Of a DNA stretch of 64,000 bases, positions 20,360 through 28,212 are shown one piece after another. The notes under the pieces were generated by a model. That model had not been told where the DNA came from. It saw only the letters and a program-made list of their open reading frames with translations, and did not search any database. The stretch covers positions 1 through 64,000 of the forward strand of contig CACOYX010000004.1 in assembly GCA_902631535.1 (NCBI GenBank), given 5' to 3'. Position 1 is the first letter of the stretch. Every line of letters begins with the position of its first letter. Made by a program: the position numbers and the translations under genes. The stretch is from an uncultured Pelagibacteraceae bacterium (GTDB lineage Bacteria; Pseudomonadota; Alphaproteobacteria; Pelagibacterales; Pelagibacteraceae).

Positions 20360-22168
20360 ATGATAAAATTATTTAAAATATTTTTAATCTTTATTTATTT
20401 GATATCGTTAAGGCAAGTTAATGCTGCCAATATAACAGGTTCAAACACAATAAATAGTGACTCAACTACCCAACAAGTTTACAATGCAGATGATACTTCA
20501 TTAACAATTACAAACTCATCAACGTTATCAAGAACTGGTCAAAGTACAGTCAATATAAATACAAAAACAAATGGAACTTTAACAATAAATTCTGGCTCTT
20601 CAATTACAGCTACCTCTCACAATACAGTTCAAGGTAGAAATCAGGATGGATTGACTGTGACTAACTCAGGAACAATTAGTTCTGGCGGATCGAAAGCAAT
20701 AAATTTATTAAATGCTCAAAACTCTACAGTTACAAATAATTCTGGAGGAATTATAAAAAGTAATACTAACACTGTTACTCTTACCGAAGATGGAGGAACA
20801 GGAAACAATGTTACAATCACTAACTCAGGACAGATTTTTGCTGAAGCTGTTAGCTCAGGTACAACTAATAATAATGCTGTTAAGTCTGAGGACGATACTA
20901 ATAATATGACTCTAACAAATAATGCTGGGGGACATATATATAATAATAATTCCTCCGCAACTGCTTTACAACAAGCAACAGTTTTTATTGCTGCCGAAGA
21001 CACTGCAACTTTGACTAACAGTGGAAAAATTGAAAATAAAGCAGGCCCAGAAAATTTTGCTATTGGAATAGCCGGAAGTGGTGTGACCGTAACTCTAAAA
21101 GATTCAGGAATAGTAATTGGTAAAATTAACGTAGCTGACTCAGGTCATACTATAAGATTACAACATGGTGCTGGACAAGGTTACTACTATGATATTACTG
21201 GAAGCGGTACTTACACTTTGCAGGATCTTGACGGCAATCCAGTTGTTAAAGGTTCAGCAGGATCCGTTGGTCAAGGTGGAAACGAAATGGTAGATGAGGA
21301 ACTAGGATACAGATCATTAAGTTTTAGAAATTCTCTTGTTAGATACCAACAAAGTGATGAATTTTCTGAAAGAGATAAGGGATGGGGTGAGATTACAACG
21401 TCTTTTTTAAAAAGAGATGGAGATAATAGCACTTTAGCACTGGATAATGAAAAAATAGGTATAGGAGCAAATATTTTTGAACCAATTTCAAATGATAAAA
21501 CTCTTATTTTTTCTTTTGAAACTAGTTTGCAAAATATTTCTAAAAGCCACGAAATCGATAAGTTTAGTTTTTTAACGGGAGTAAATTTTAATAAAATTGA
21601 AATTAGTGATGGAATAAATTCAGAAATATATATTTTAGGTGGAGCTAGCTTTAATAAAAGCGAAAGAAATATTTTAACAAATACTACGTCGTCTGGATTG
21701 CTAGATATATCTGATGAATACATGAGTTATGAGGTTTTAACTGGAAAAAAGATAAACTTTAACAATTTATTACCTGATCTAAGTTTTAATTTTGGTTACT
21801 CACATACACCGTCTCATGAAGAAAGCAAATATTACAACTGGGATGATAGAGATGTTTACAACGGATCTATAGCCTTAAGTAATGAACATCAAATTTTAAG
21901 AAATAAAAAAAATAATTTATATTTTTCTTGGGTAGCTGATGCTAGAACAATATTAGATGATAATGTGCAAATCTTTTATGTAAATAGCACAAAAGGATCT
22001 TATACTCAGAACAATGATTTAAAGACTGAATTTAGTTTATCTGCTGGTTTAAATTACAATTACAATTTTTCAAAAAATAGTAAATTTTCAATGAGTCTAG
22101 ATGGACTTCAAACATCTCAAGACACAAGCGGAATTCAAGGAAACTTAAAATATAGTCATAAGTTTTAA
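20360..22168 (+). CDS. Secreted autotransporter-like protein (beta-helical passenger plus C-terminal barrel)
   Basis: About 602 aa from the ATG at 20360; an alternative TTG precedes it. A signal peptide is clear (KLFKIFLIFIYLISL, likely cut after VNA near residue 22). Residues about 23-290 are Ser/Thr/Asn/Gly-rich with repeated units such as LTITNSSTLS, VTITNSGQI and ATLTNSGKI, as in right-handed beta-helix passengers. Residues about 310-602 show alternating amphipathic strands and end in Phe (KYSHKF), like an outer-membrane autotransporter barrel. No protease motif is visible, so an adhesin or surface role is inferred. It stands alone between tRNA-Ser and small membrane genes. Confidence 0.75.
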   Translation: MIKLFKIFLIFIYLISLRQVNAANITGSNTINSDSTTQQVYNADDTSLTITNSSTLSRTGQSTVNINTKTNGTLTINSGSSITATSHNTVQGRNQDGLTVTNSGTISSGGSKAINLLNAQNSTVTNNSGGIIKSNTNTVTLTEDGGTGNNVTITNSGQIFAEAVSSGTTNNNAVKSEDDTNNMTLTNNAGGHIYNNNSSATALQQATVFIAAEDTATLTNSGKIENKAGPENFAIGIAGSGVTVTLKDSGIVIGKINVADSGHTIRLQHGAGQGYYYDITGSGTYTLQDLDGNPVVKGSAGSVGQGGNEMVDEELGYRSLSFRNSLVRYQQSDEFSERDKGWGEITTSFLKRDGDNSTLALDNEKIGIGANIFEPISNDKTLIFSFETSLQNISKSHEIDKFSFLTGVNFNKIEISDGINSEIYILGGASFNKSERNILTNTTSSGLLDISDEYMSYEVLTGKKINFNNLLPDLSFNFGYSHTPSHEESKYYNWDDRDVYNGSIALSNEHQILRNKKNNLYFSWVADARTILDDNVQIFYVNSTKGSYTQNNDLKTEFSLSAGLNYNYNFSKNSKFSMSLDGLQTSQDTSGIQGNLKYSHKF

Positions 22169-22182
22169 AGCAACGAAGAAAA

Positions 22183-22241
22183 GACTCATAATGCACACAT
22201 AAATACTTATAATTCCTTATAAAAAGAGTTCATTATGAGTC
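22183..22241. repeat. Long-loop perfect inverted repeat, 11-base arms
   Basis: Arms GACTCATAATG (22183-22193) and CATTATGAGTC (22231-22241) are exact reverse complements, 37 bases apart. The dyad flanks the TATAAT at 22208-22213. The right arm contains the ATG of a 13-codon leader ORF. It could be an operator, or the end structure of the upstream autotransporter mRNA. The right arm can alternatively pair with GACTCGT at 22268-22274. Confidence 0.5.
22208..22213 (+). promoter_or_regulatory. Candidate -10 box (TATAAT) for the small membrane protein leader
   Basis: A consensus TATAAT lies about 140 bases upstream of the small membrane protein start, inside the loop of the inverted repeat. No good -35 is seen at the expected distance (CTCATA), so this is a weak call in AT-rich DNA. 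If used, transcription would begin near 22220 and pass through two short ORFs and a terminator-like hairpin. Confidence 0.35.
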
Positions 22242-22310
22242 GCTTAGTTCCTTTTCTAGTGTTGGTAGACTCGTGAAATGATAAAAGTTCGTAATTCAAA
22301 GCGAATGTGA
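22235..22310 (+). promoter_or_regulatory. Leader with two short ORFs ahead of a terminator hairpin
   Basis: Two tiny ORFs lie in the leader. One is 13 codons, MSRLVPFLVLVDS (22235-22276). The other is 10 codons, MIKVRNSKRM (22278-22310), whose UGA stop begins in the loop of the terminator hairpin and ends on the first base of its 3' arm. A ribosome on the second ORF would cover the 5' arm of the hairpin. This geometry is what translation-coupled attenuation requires. No diagnostic run of one amino acid's codons is present and neither ORF has a strong Shine-Dalgarno, so this is inference. Confidence 0.3.
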
Positions 22311-22326
22311 TTCGTTTTGATTTTTT
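22296..22326 (+). terminator. Intrinsic terminator or attenuator upstream of the 71-aa membrane protein
   Basis: The stem TCAAAGCGAAT (22296-22306) pairs over 11 bases with ATTCGTTTTGA (22310-22320), with one G-U pair and a 3-base loop. TTTTTT follows immediately. It ends only about 22 bases before the ATG at 22349, leaving little room for another promoter. The downstream gene is therefore probably expressed by read-through or conditional antitermination. Otherwise the hairpin ends a separate small RNA. Confidence 0.7.
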
Positions 22327-22348
22327 ATTAATAAAAAAGGGGGAGAAC

Positions 22349-22564
22349 ATGAAAGCAATCTCAGGATTAACTTCAATGTTTGACAGCTTAACAAAAGTAG
22401 TGGTTTCATTGCTTGCGTTAGGTATCGCTGTAAGTCTGTTAGGTGGAAATGTTCCATTTGTAGGCGAAATAGCTACTAACATTATTGGTTTAGTACAATC
22501 TTTAGGTGATGCAGGTATAGTTGGATTAATCGCAGCTATTATCATCTTAAACTTGTTTAAGTAA
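22349..22564 (+). CDS. Small two-helix membrane protein of unknown function (paralogue A)
   Basis: 71 aa. The start at 22349 is chosen because GGGGGAG sits just upstream, a rare strong ribosome-binding site here; a longer reading from 22307 would run through the terminator. Two hydrophobic helices (about residues 17-32 and 52-69) flank the loop GGNVPFVGEIATN. It is clearly homologous to the protein encoded at 22653: NVxFxG, a conserved Thr, and LG-[DE]-x-G-[IV] are shared. I do not recognise the family. It is followed by its own terminator-like hairpin. Confidence 0.8.
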   Translation: MKAISGLTSMFDSLTKVVVSLLALGIAVSLLGGNVPFVGEIATNIIGLVQSLGDAGIVGLIAAIIILNLFK

Positions 22565-22573
22565 TAAACAACT

Positions 22574-22602
22574 AAAGCTACTTCCCTCGAATTAGCTTTT
22601 TA
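22574..22602 (+). terminator. Terminator-like hairpin after small membrane protein A
   Basis: AAAGCTA (22574-22580) pairs with TAGCTTT (22593-22599) around a 12-base loop, running into TTTTTAT. It lies 10 bases after the stop codon. A short stem, so moderate confidence. Confidence 0.5.
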
Positions 22603-22606
22603 TATA

Positions 22607-22634
22607 GCCGCCCTAAGTTTATAATTAGGGCGGT
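22607..22634 (+). promoter_or_regulatory. GC-rich hairpin just upstream of small membrane protein B
   Basis: CCGCCCTAA and TTAGGGCGG form a perfect 9-base stem, extended by a G-U pair (arms 22607-22616 and 22625-22634), with loop GTTTATAA. Such GC density stands out in this sequence. It is followed by AAAAAAA rather than T, so it is not a classic plus-strand terminator. It lies 5-6 bases before the AAGGA ribosome-binding site of the next gene, where it could stabilise a processed mRNA end or control translation. Confidence 0.55.
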
Positions 22635-22652
22635 TAAAAAAAGGAAAAAATT

Positions 22653-22889
22653 ATGCTTAATTGGGTTTCAACATTAACAAAATATTTAAACAAATTTTTA
22701 GAATTAGGAATACTTTTACTAGCCGTTTCAGTAATAGCAGAGATTGTATTTGGACCGAATGTAGCTTTTTTTGGCTCTCAAGTAACAAAAAACTTAATTA
22801 ATTTACTTAATGCTTTAGGTGAGCAAGGAGTTGCAGCTTTAATAATAGTTTTTGCTGTAATTTTTGCGTACAGAAAATTATTAAAATAA
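22653..22889 (+). CDS. Small two-helix membrane protein of unknown function (paralogue B)
   Basis: 78 aa. Helices are at about residues 14-32 and 56-72, with loop FGPNVAFFGSQVT and a basic C-terminus (YRKLLK). It has a ribosome-binding site AAGGA about 8 bases before the ATG. It aligns with the 71-aa protein upstream across the loop and second helix with one single-residue gap, so the pair is an old tandem duplication. Function is not recognised. Both are separated from neighbours by hairpins, which suggests individually tuned, possibly high expression. Confidence 0.78.
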   Translation: MLNWVSTLTKYLNKFLELGILLLAVSVIAEIVFGPNVAFFGSQVTKNLINLLNALGEQGVAALIIVFAVIFAYRKLLK

Positions 22890-22960
22890 TATTTTGATAT
22901 CCACATACAACCTAAAAGAGTCTTAAATAAATTTTACGAATCAGATAAATTACTTTTAGG

Positions 22961-22996
22961 GGCAGTGGAGGGAGACTGAAGCTGCCTTTGCTTTTT
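22961..22996 (+). terminator. Possible terminator after small membrane protein B
   Basis: GGCAG (22961-22965) can pair with CTGCC (22982-22986), followed by TTTGCTTTTT. The stem is only 5 bases and the loop 16, so the call is weak. It sits in the 105-base convergent gap before the NlpC/P60 gene, where a terminator is expected. Confidence 0.35.
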
Positions 22997-23732
22997 ACAG
23001 TCTTTTAATACCAATTACTTTTAGTTTCGCGGTTCGTTCAATTCTTCTTATCGTCTGATTAATATCCATGATTACAGTTTTTTTCATTGGCCCGTAAGCA
23101 TGAATTAATTTTTTTCTAGATAAAGCAACAGCAACGTGGCCTTTCCAAAAAATAATATCATTTTTTTTAATATTTTTTAATCTTATGTTTTTTCTAAAAT
23201 ATTTAACTTGATCTTTGGCATCTCGTGGGCAAAATTTGTTGTTATAATTTAGAAATACTTGTACTAGCGCTGAGCAATCAATCCCTTTAAAGGATTTACC
23301 GCCCCATTTATATCTTATATTTTTAAATGAGGTTATTTTTTTAAAAGGGTCTTTTTCTCTATATGAAATAGGTTTAACAGCATTTTTTTTTATCCATCCA
23401 TTTGTAAATCTTAAAAATTTTGAATTACTATCTATTACTCTTATTTTAGAGCCAAAAGAAATTTCATTCTTTTTTTCTCTATTTGGAAATTTAAAAATTT
23501 TTGCTTTTAAAGTATTTATTTTATGAGTAGGCTTTAAAAATTTAGAATATTTCTTATTTCTAATATAGCCTTTATAATTATCTTCTTTAATTTTTATTTT
23601 AAGCCATTTTTTTAATCTTTTAGATATAGAAAAGCTATCACCATAAATCATCTGAGTAACTATCTCAGATTTCATCGATGGTTTTTTATACAGGTTTATT
23701 ACTGGGAAATTATTTGTAAAATATTTAGTCAT
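22995..23732 (-). CDS. NlpC/P60 (C40) peptidase with N-terminal SH3-like domains
   Basis: 245 aa. SH3-like repeats occupy about residues 10-120 (NLYKKPSMKSEIV, GYIRNKKYSKF, NGWIKKNAVKP). The C40 domain has catalytic Cys153 (GIDCSALVQ), His199 (GHVAVAL) and a third polar residue His211 (LIHAYG). Homologues cleave the gamma-D-Glu to diamino acid bond of peptidoglycan peptides. No signal peptide is evident, which fits a cytoplasmic recycling role. It overlaps the AmpG-like permease by 8 bases, supporting joint uptake and breakdown of muropeptides. Confidence 0.87.
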   Translation of the reverse strand: MTKYFTNNFPVINLYKKPSMKSEIVTQMIYGDSFSISKRLKKWLKIKIKEDNYKGYIRNKKYSKFLKPTHKINTLKAKIFKFPNREKKNEISFGSKIRVIDSNSKFLRFTNGWIKKNAVKPISYREKDPFKKITSFKNIRYKWGGKSFKGIDCSALVQVFLNYNNKFCPRDAKDQVKYFRKNIRLKNIKKNDIIFWKGHVAVALSRKKLIHAYGPMKKTVIMDINQTIRRIERTAKLKVIGIKRL

Positions 23733-25098
23733 TTAACTTTAATTTATGTCTTATCGTATAAAGAAATATAAGAGAGGGAATTACCATTATAGCAGTAATG
23801 ATAAAAAAAATACCCCAGTCTCCATTTAACCAATCCACTAAAGCACCAGATGATGCTGCTAAAGTTGTTCGACCTGCTGTTCCAATTGAAGATAATAAAG
23901 CATATTGAGTTGCTGTGTAAGTTCTATCTACTAGCATTGAAATGAAAGCAACAAAGGCAACCGTAGCAAAGGCTGCTGCCATATCATCAAATATTACTGC
24001 AATAGCAAATAACAATTCTGATTTCCCAGACCATGCTAATAAAGAAAAAAGCAAATTTGTTGAGGCCATCAATATTCCTGAAACAAACATAGCTTTTATA
24101 ACACCAGATCTAATAGCGAATAATCCACCTAGCAGTGTAAAAATTACTGTGGTTAACCACCCAAGACCTTTGGAATACAATGCTATATCTGTCTTAGTAA
24201 AACCTATTTCCTTATAAAAAATCACTGACATCCTACCAAGAAAAGCTTCCCCAATTTTAAAAAGAAAAATAAAAGCAAGTATTGCCAAAGCAATATTAAA
24301 ACCATTTTTTTTAAAAAAACTTATAATAGGACCAGCAACTGTTCCAGCAAACCATGCAATAGTTTTTGTTAAAAGGTTTGAGGCACCTAATTTATCTTCA
24401 ATCATTTTGTCAGTTTTTTTTTGTGACTCGCTTCTATCTGTTTGCAAAACCTCGTTTATAAACATTAAACCAATGTTACAAGCTATAATCACAGCACCTA
24501 GTACCAAAAAAGTTATTTGCCAATAATTATTAAACCCAAGATTTTGAAAGAATTCTGCCGAAGTAAGAGCAACTACACCGCCTAACTTATATCCAGTCCA
24601 CCAACCTACAACCGCTATTGCAGCACCAGCTTGCATAGATTTTCCTTCATCCTCTCCAATTTGCTCAATTCTTAATGCATCCACAGTTATATCTTGTGTG
24701 GCTGATGCAATTGCAATTATCAGACCAACACTTATTACTAATGCTAAATTTGTAGTGGGATTTGTTACACTCCAAAATATTAAACTTATAAGGATGATAG
24801 ATTGCATTAAAACAATCCACCCTCGCCTGTGACCAATTTTATTAGTTAACCAAGGAATTCTAACTCTATCTATAATTGGAGCCCATAAATAATTAAAAGC
24901 ATAAACTGCAAAAATTAATCCAGCCCATCCTATAGTGCTTCTACTTAAACCATCTTCTTTCAACCAAAGACTTAGACTGCTTCCAATAATGACCCAAGGA
25001 AAACCACTTATTGCGCCAAGTAATAATATTTTTATCATTCTGCGATCAAAATAAACTGCGAAAGTTTGAGCGAGTGTTTGTTTTTTATATATTTCCAT
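23725..25098 (-). CDS. AmpG-like MFS permease
   Basis: 457 aa with about 12 membrane segments. The AmpG-type signature TQDITVDALRIEQI is at about residues 130-143 and YLWAPIIDRVRIPWL near the first cytoplasmic loop. AmpG carries GlcNAc-anhydroMurNAc peptides into the cytoplasm. The neighbouring NlpC/P60 peptidase (8-base overlap) fits that role. Transport of another substrate remains possible since related MFS proteins are annotated broadly. It lies three bases downstream of trkH on the same strand. Confidence 0.82.
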   Translation of the reverse strand: MEIYKKQTLAQTFAVYFDRRMIKILLLGAISGFPWVIIGSSLSLWLKEDGLSRSTIGWAGLIFAVYAFNYLWAPIIDRVRIPWLTNKIGHRRGWIVLMQSIILISLIFWSVTNPTTNLALVISVGLIIAIASATQDITVDALRIEQIGEDEGKSMQAGAAIAVVGWWTGYKLGGVVALTSAEFFQNLGFNNYWQITFLVLGAVIIACNIGLMFINEVLQTDRSESQKKTDKMIEDKLGASNLLTKTIAWFAGTVAGPIISFFKKNGFNIALAILAFIFLFKIGEAFLGRMSVIFYKEIGFTKTDIALYSKGLGWLTTVIFTLLGGLFAIRSGVIKAMFVSGILMASTNLLFSLLAWSGKSELLFAIAVIFDDMAAAFATVAFVAFISMLVDRTYTATQYALLSSIGTAGRTTLAASSGALVDWLNGDWGIFFIITAIMVIPSLIFLYTIRHKLKLND

Positions 25099-25101
25099 GA
25101 C

Positions 25102-26550
25102 TTAATTTCTCCAAAAAGATGGAAAGAAAAGTACTAGCACAGCAAATAATTCCAATCTTCCAAGCAACATACCAGTCGCTAATATCCATTTTGATAAATC
25201 AGGCAGTGTTTTATAGTTTCCATCAGGTCCAATTATCTCGCCCAATCCAGGTCCGACATTAGAAATAGAACTTGCAGCACCGGATATTGATGTAACAAAG
25301 TCTAATCCACTTACGGAAAGAAGCATCGCAATAATTAAAAAAATAAATAAAAATGAAAAAATAAAGATAATTACAGACCTAATAAAATCATCTGAAATTT
25401 TATGATTATTATACTTGGTTATTATAACACTGTTTGGATAGATTAATTTTTTTACTTGGTTTTTAAGAAAAATTAAAAGCATTTGTAACCTAAAAATTTT
25501 AATACCACATGCTGTTGATCCTGCGCATCCACCAATAAACATAAGAAACAAGAAAAAAATTAAAGAAAATTTTCCCCATAGACCAAAATCATCAGTGACA
25601 TAACCTGTGCCAGATAAAATAGAAATAACATTAAATGAAGAAATTCTTATCTTTTCAAATAAATTTCCCTCATAATTTATAAATAATAAGTAAAGAAACA
25701 TTACCAATATTGAAATAGCTAACAAATAAATTAAACCTTTTATTTGTACATCTTGGAAAAATATTTTTTTATTTCCCTGAGAAAATTTTAGATAAGAGAT
25801 AAAAGGTATGCTGCCTAATATGATGAATAAACTTGCAACTATCTCAATATTTGAATTTTTAAAAAAACCTATCGAGTCATTATGTGTTGAAAAACCACCC
25901 GTTGCTATAGTTGTCATTGCGTGACAAATACTATCAAATACTGACATTCCAAATATCCAATAAAAAAAACCACAAAATAAAGTAAGAATAATGTAAGTGG
26001 AGATTATAATGGCAGCAACTTCAATAGTTCTTGGTAAAATTTTTTCAGTACTATCTGGACCTTCCATTTTAAAAAGCTGCATTCCACCCACTTTTAATAA
26101 TGGTAAAATTGTAATAGCCATTACAACAATACCAATTCCACCTAACCATTGCATGATAGCTCTCCATAATAAAATACTTTTAGGACTATTATCTAAGTCA
26201 GATATAATAGTTGCACCAGTAGTCGTTATACCTGACATACTTTCGAAAAAGGCATCACTGAATGAAAATGTTTGACTTGATAGAACGAAAGGTAGACTTC
26301 CAAATACCGCGACAGTTACCCAAGCAAGTGTTGAGAATAAAAAAGTTTGTCTTAGGTTTAATTTTAAATCTTTTTCAAGATTCGCTAGTATGCATAAAAT
26401 ACCAATAAATATAGTTACAAAAGAGGATGAAATAAAGCTATGGCTATTTTCTTTATACATAACTTGCATATAATATGGTGCAAGCATTGAAAGTCCCAAC
26501 ACGATGAGTAATACGCCGATTAAGAAAAAAACTGTTTTGTTATTGGTCAT
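25102..26550 (-). CDS. trkH: Trk-type potassium uptake protein TrkH
   Basis: 482 aa integral membrane K+ transporter subunit. All four pore-loop repeats are visible: GITTTGATI, TTIATGGFSTHN, LSGTGYVTDD and ISNVGPGLG. These are the degenerate selectivity filters of the TrkH/KtrB superfamily. Normal length. The regulatory TrkA partner is not in this window. Divergent from lysK, with a 93-base intergenic region that must hold promoters for both. Confidence 0.95.
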   Translation of the reverse strand: MTNNKTVFFLIGVLLIVLGLSMLAPYYMQVMYKENSHSFISSSFVTIFIGILCILANLEKDLKLNLRQTFLFSTLAWVTVAVFGSLPFVLSSQTFSFSDAFFESMSGITTTGATIISDLDNSPKSILLWRAIMQWLGGIGIVVMAITILPLLKVGGMQLFKMEGPDSTEKILPRTIEVAAIIISTYIILTLFCGFFYWIFGMSVFDSICHAMTTIATGGFSTHNDSIGFFKNSNIEIVASLFIILGSIPFISYLKFSQGNKKIFFQDVQIKGLIYLLAISILVMFLYLLFINYEGNLFEKIRISSFNVISILSGTGYVTDDFGLWGKFSLIFFLFLMFIGGCAGSTACGIKIFRLQMLLIFLKNQVKKLIYPNSVIITKYNNHKISDDFIRSVIIFIFSFLFIFLIIAMLLSVSGLDFVTSISGAASSISNVGPGLGEIIGPDGNYKTLPDLSKWILATGMLLGRLELFAVLVLFFPSFWRN

Positions 26551-26643
26551 TAAAAATGAGATTATTTAAATAGTTTTAAAATTCAACTTAATATGACGTA
26601 ATTATATCTGTATTTTGCATATAAAATTTAATAAACCATTACT

Positions 26644-28212
26644 ATGCTGGATAATAACTTAATTCAATCTACTTCATCCTGGCCATTTGTTGAAATTAGA
26701 AAGGTATTGAAAGATAGAAAAGATATTATAAAAAAAAAAGGTAAAATTACTTTCCAGACAGGTTATGGTCCAAGTGGATTGCCGCATATAGGGACTTTTG
26801 GTGAGGTCGCTAGGACCACTATGATGATTAATGCTCTTAATCATATAGAAAAAATAAATCATGAGCTTATTACTTTTTCTGATGATATGGATGGATTAAG
26901 AAAAGTTCCTGATAACATTCCAAATGATCAAGTTTTAAAAGATAATTTAGGAAAACCTTTAACCAATATTCCAGATCCATTTAAAAAATTTGATAGCTTT
27001 GGCAAGCATAATAATGAGATGCTTAAAGAATTTTTAAATAAATTTAATTTCAAATTTACTTTTAAGAGTTCAACAGAAAATTATAAGAATGGTATCTTTA
27101 ATAAATCGCTTATAAGAGTTGCAGAAAAATATGGAGATGTGATGAACATTATTCTTCCGACTTTACGAGAGGAAAGAAGAAAAACATACTGTCCATTTTT
27201 ACCGATTTGTCCAAAAACAGGGAAGGTGTTGGAGATACCATTGTTAGAAATAGATAATAAAACTGGAAAAGCAATTTTTGATAACGGAGGAGAAAAAATA
27301 GAGACAAGTATTTTAGACGGGAACTGCAAATTACAGTGGAAAGTAGACTGGGCAATGAGATGGTTCACTTTCGATGTTGATTTTGAAATGTACGGTAAAG
27401 ATTTAACTGAAAGCGCTATTTTATCTAATAAGATTTGCAAAACTCTCGGAAAAAATCCCCCAAATGGTTTTGCCTATGAACTTTTTTTAGACGAAAAAGG
27501 AGAGAAAATTTCAAAATCTAAAGGAAATGGAATTTCTATAGATCAGTGGCTTAGATATGCATCACCAGAAAGTCTCTCTCTTTATATGTACCCTAATCCA
27601 AAAAGAGCAAAAAAACTTTATGCAGAAGTTGTACCTAAAACAGTTGATGAATATTTATCAAGTATAGAAAAATATCCAAGTCAAAAAGAAAAAGACCAAA
27701 TTCTAAATCCTGTTTGGCATGTTCATAATGGTAAACCACCAACAGAGAAAATAGTAATGCCTTTTTCAATGTTATTGAATTTAGTTGGGTCTAGCAATGC
27801 AGATAGTAAAGAAATTTTATGGAAGTTTATAAATAGATTTCATCAAGAGATTAAACCAAAAGACTATCCAATCTTAGATGGATTAACAAAGTTTGCAATA
27901 AACTATTTTAAAGATAAAGTTGAGCCAAATAAAAAATTTAAAAAGCCTTCAATAAATGAAAAGAAAGCATTAGAAAATCTTGTTAAAAAATTATCTAAAA
28001 TTAAAGAAAACTTAAAACCCGAAGAAATACAAACCATTGTTTACGCGACAGGTAAAGAAAATGGGTACGAGCAAAATCTACGAGATTGGTTTAAACTAAT
28101 TTATGAAGTAGTATTTGGAGAAGAAAATGGACCAAGGATGGGTTATTTTGTCAGCTTTTTTGGATTGAAAGAGACAATTGAATTAATGAAAGATAAAATA
28201 AATAATAATTAA
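26644..28212 (+). CDS. lysK: Lysyl-tRNA synthetase, class I
   Basis: 522 aa class I LysRS, the form found in archaea, alphaproteobacteria and spirochaetes in place of class II LysS. The HIGH-type motif is PSGLPHIGTFGE near residue 45 and the KMSKS-type motif is KISKSKGNG near residue 290. A helical anticodon-binding C-terminal domain completes it. This is a useful taxonomic signal for Alphaproteobacteria. The stop TAA overlaps the pyrD ATG by one base. Confidence 0.97.
   Translation: MLDNNLIQSTSSWPFVEIRKVLKDRKDIIKKKGKITFQTGYGPSGLPHIGTFGEVARTTMMINALNHIEKINHELITFSDDMDGLRKVPDNIPNDQVLKDNLGKPLTNIPDPFKKFDSFGKHNNEMLKEFLNKFNFKFTFKSSTENYKNGIFNKSLIRVAEKYGDVMNIILPTLREERRKTYCPFLPICPKTGKVLEIPLLEIDNKTGKAIFDNGGEKIETSILDGNCKLQWKVDWAMRWFTFDVDFEMYGKDLTESAILSNKICKTLGKNPPNGFAYELFLDEKGEKISKSKGNGISIDQWLRYASPESLSLYMYPNPKRAKKLYAEVVPKTVDEYLSSIEKYPSQKEKDQILNPVWHVHNGKPPTEKIVMPFSMLLNLVGSSNADSKEILWKFINRFHQEIKPKDYPILDGLTKFAINYFKDKVEPNKKFKKPSINEKKALENLVKKLSKIKENLKPEEIQTIVYATGKENGYEQNLRDWFKLIYEVVFGEENGPRMGYFVSFFGLKETIELMKDKINNN

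Noticed and set aside
22207-22545. 112-aa minus-strand frame across the small membrane protein and its leader
   Set aside because: It crosses the terminator and is the reverse of a convincing gene with a ribosome-binding site; no ribosome-binding site or family features of its own.
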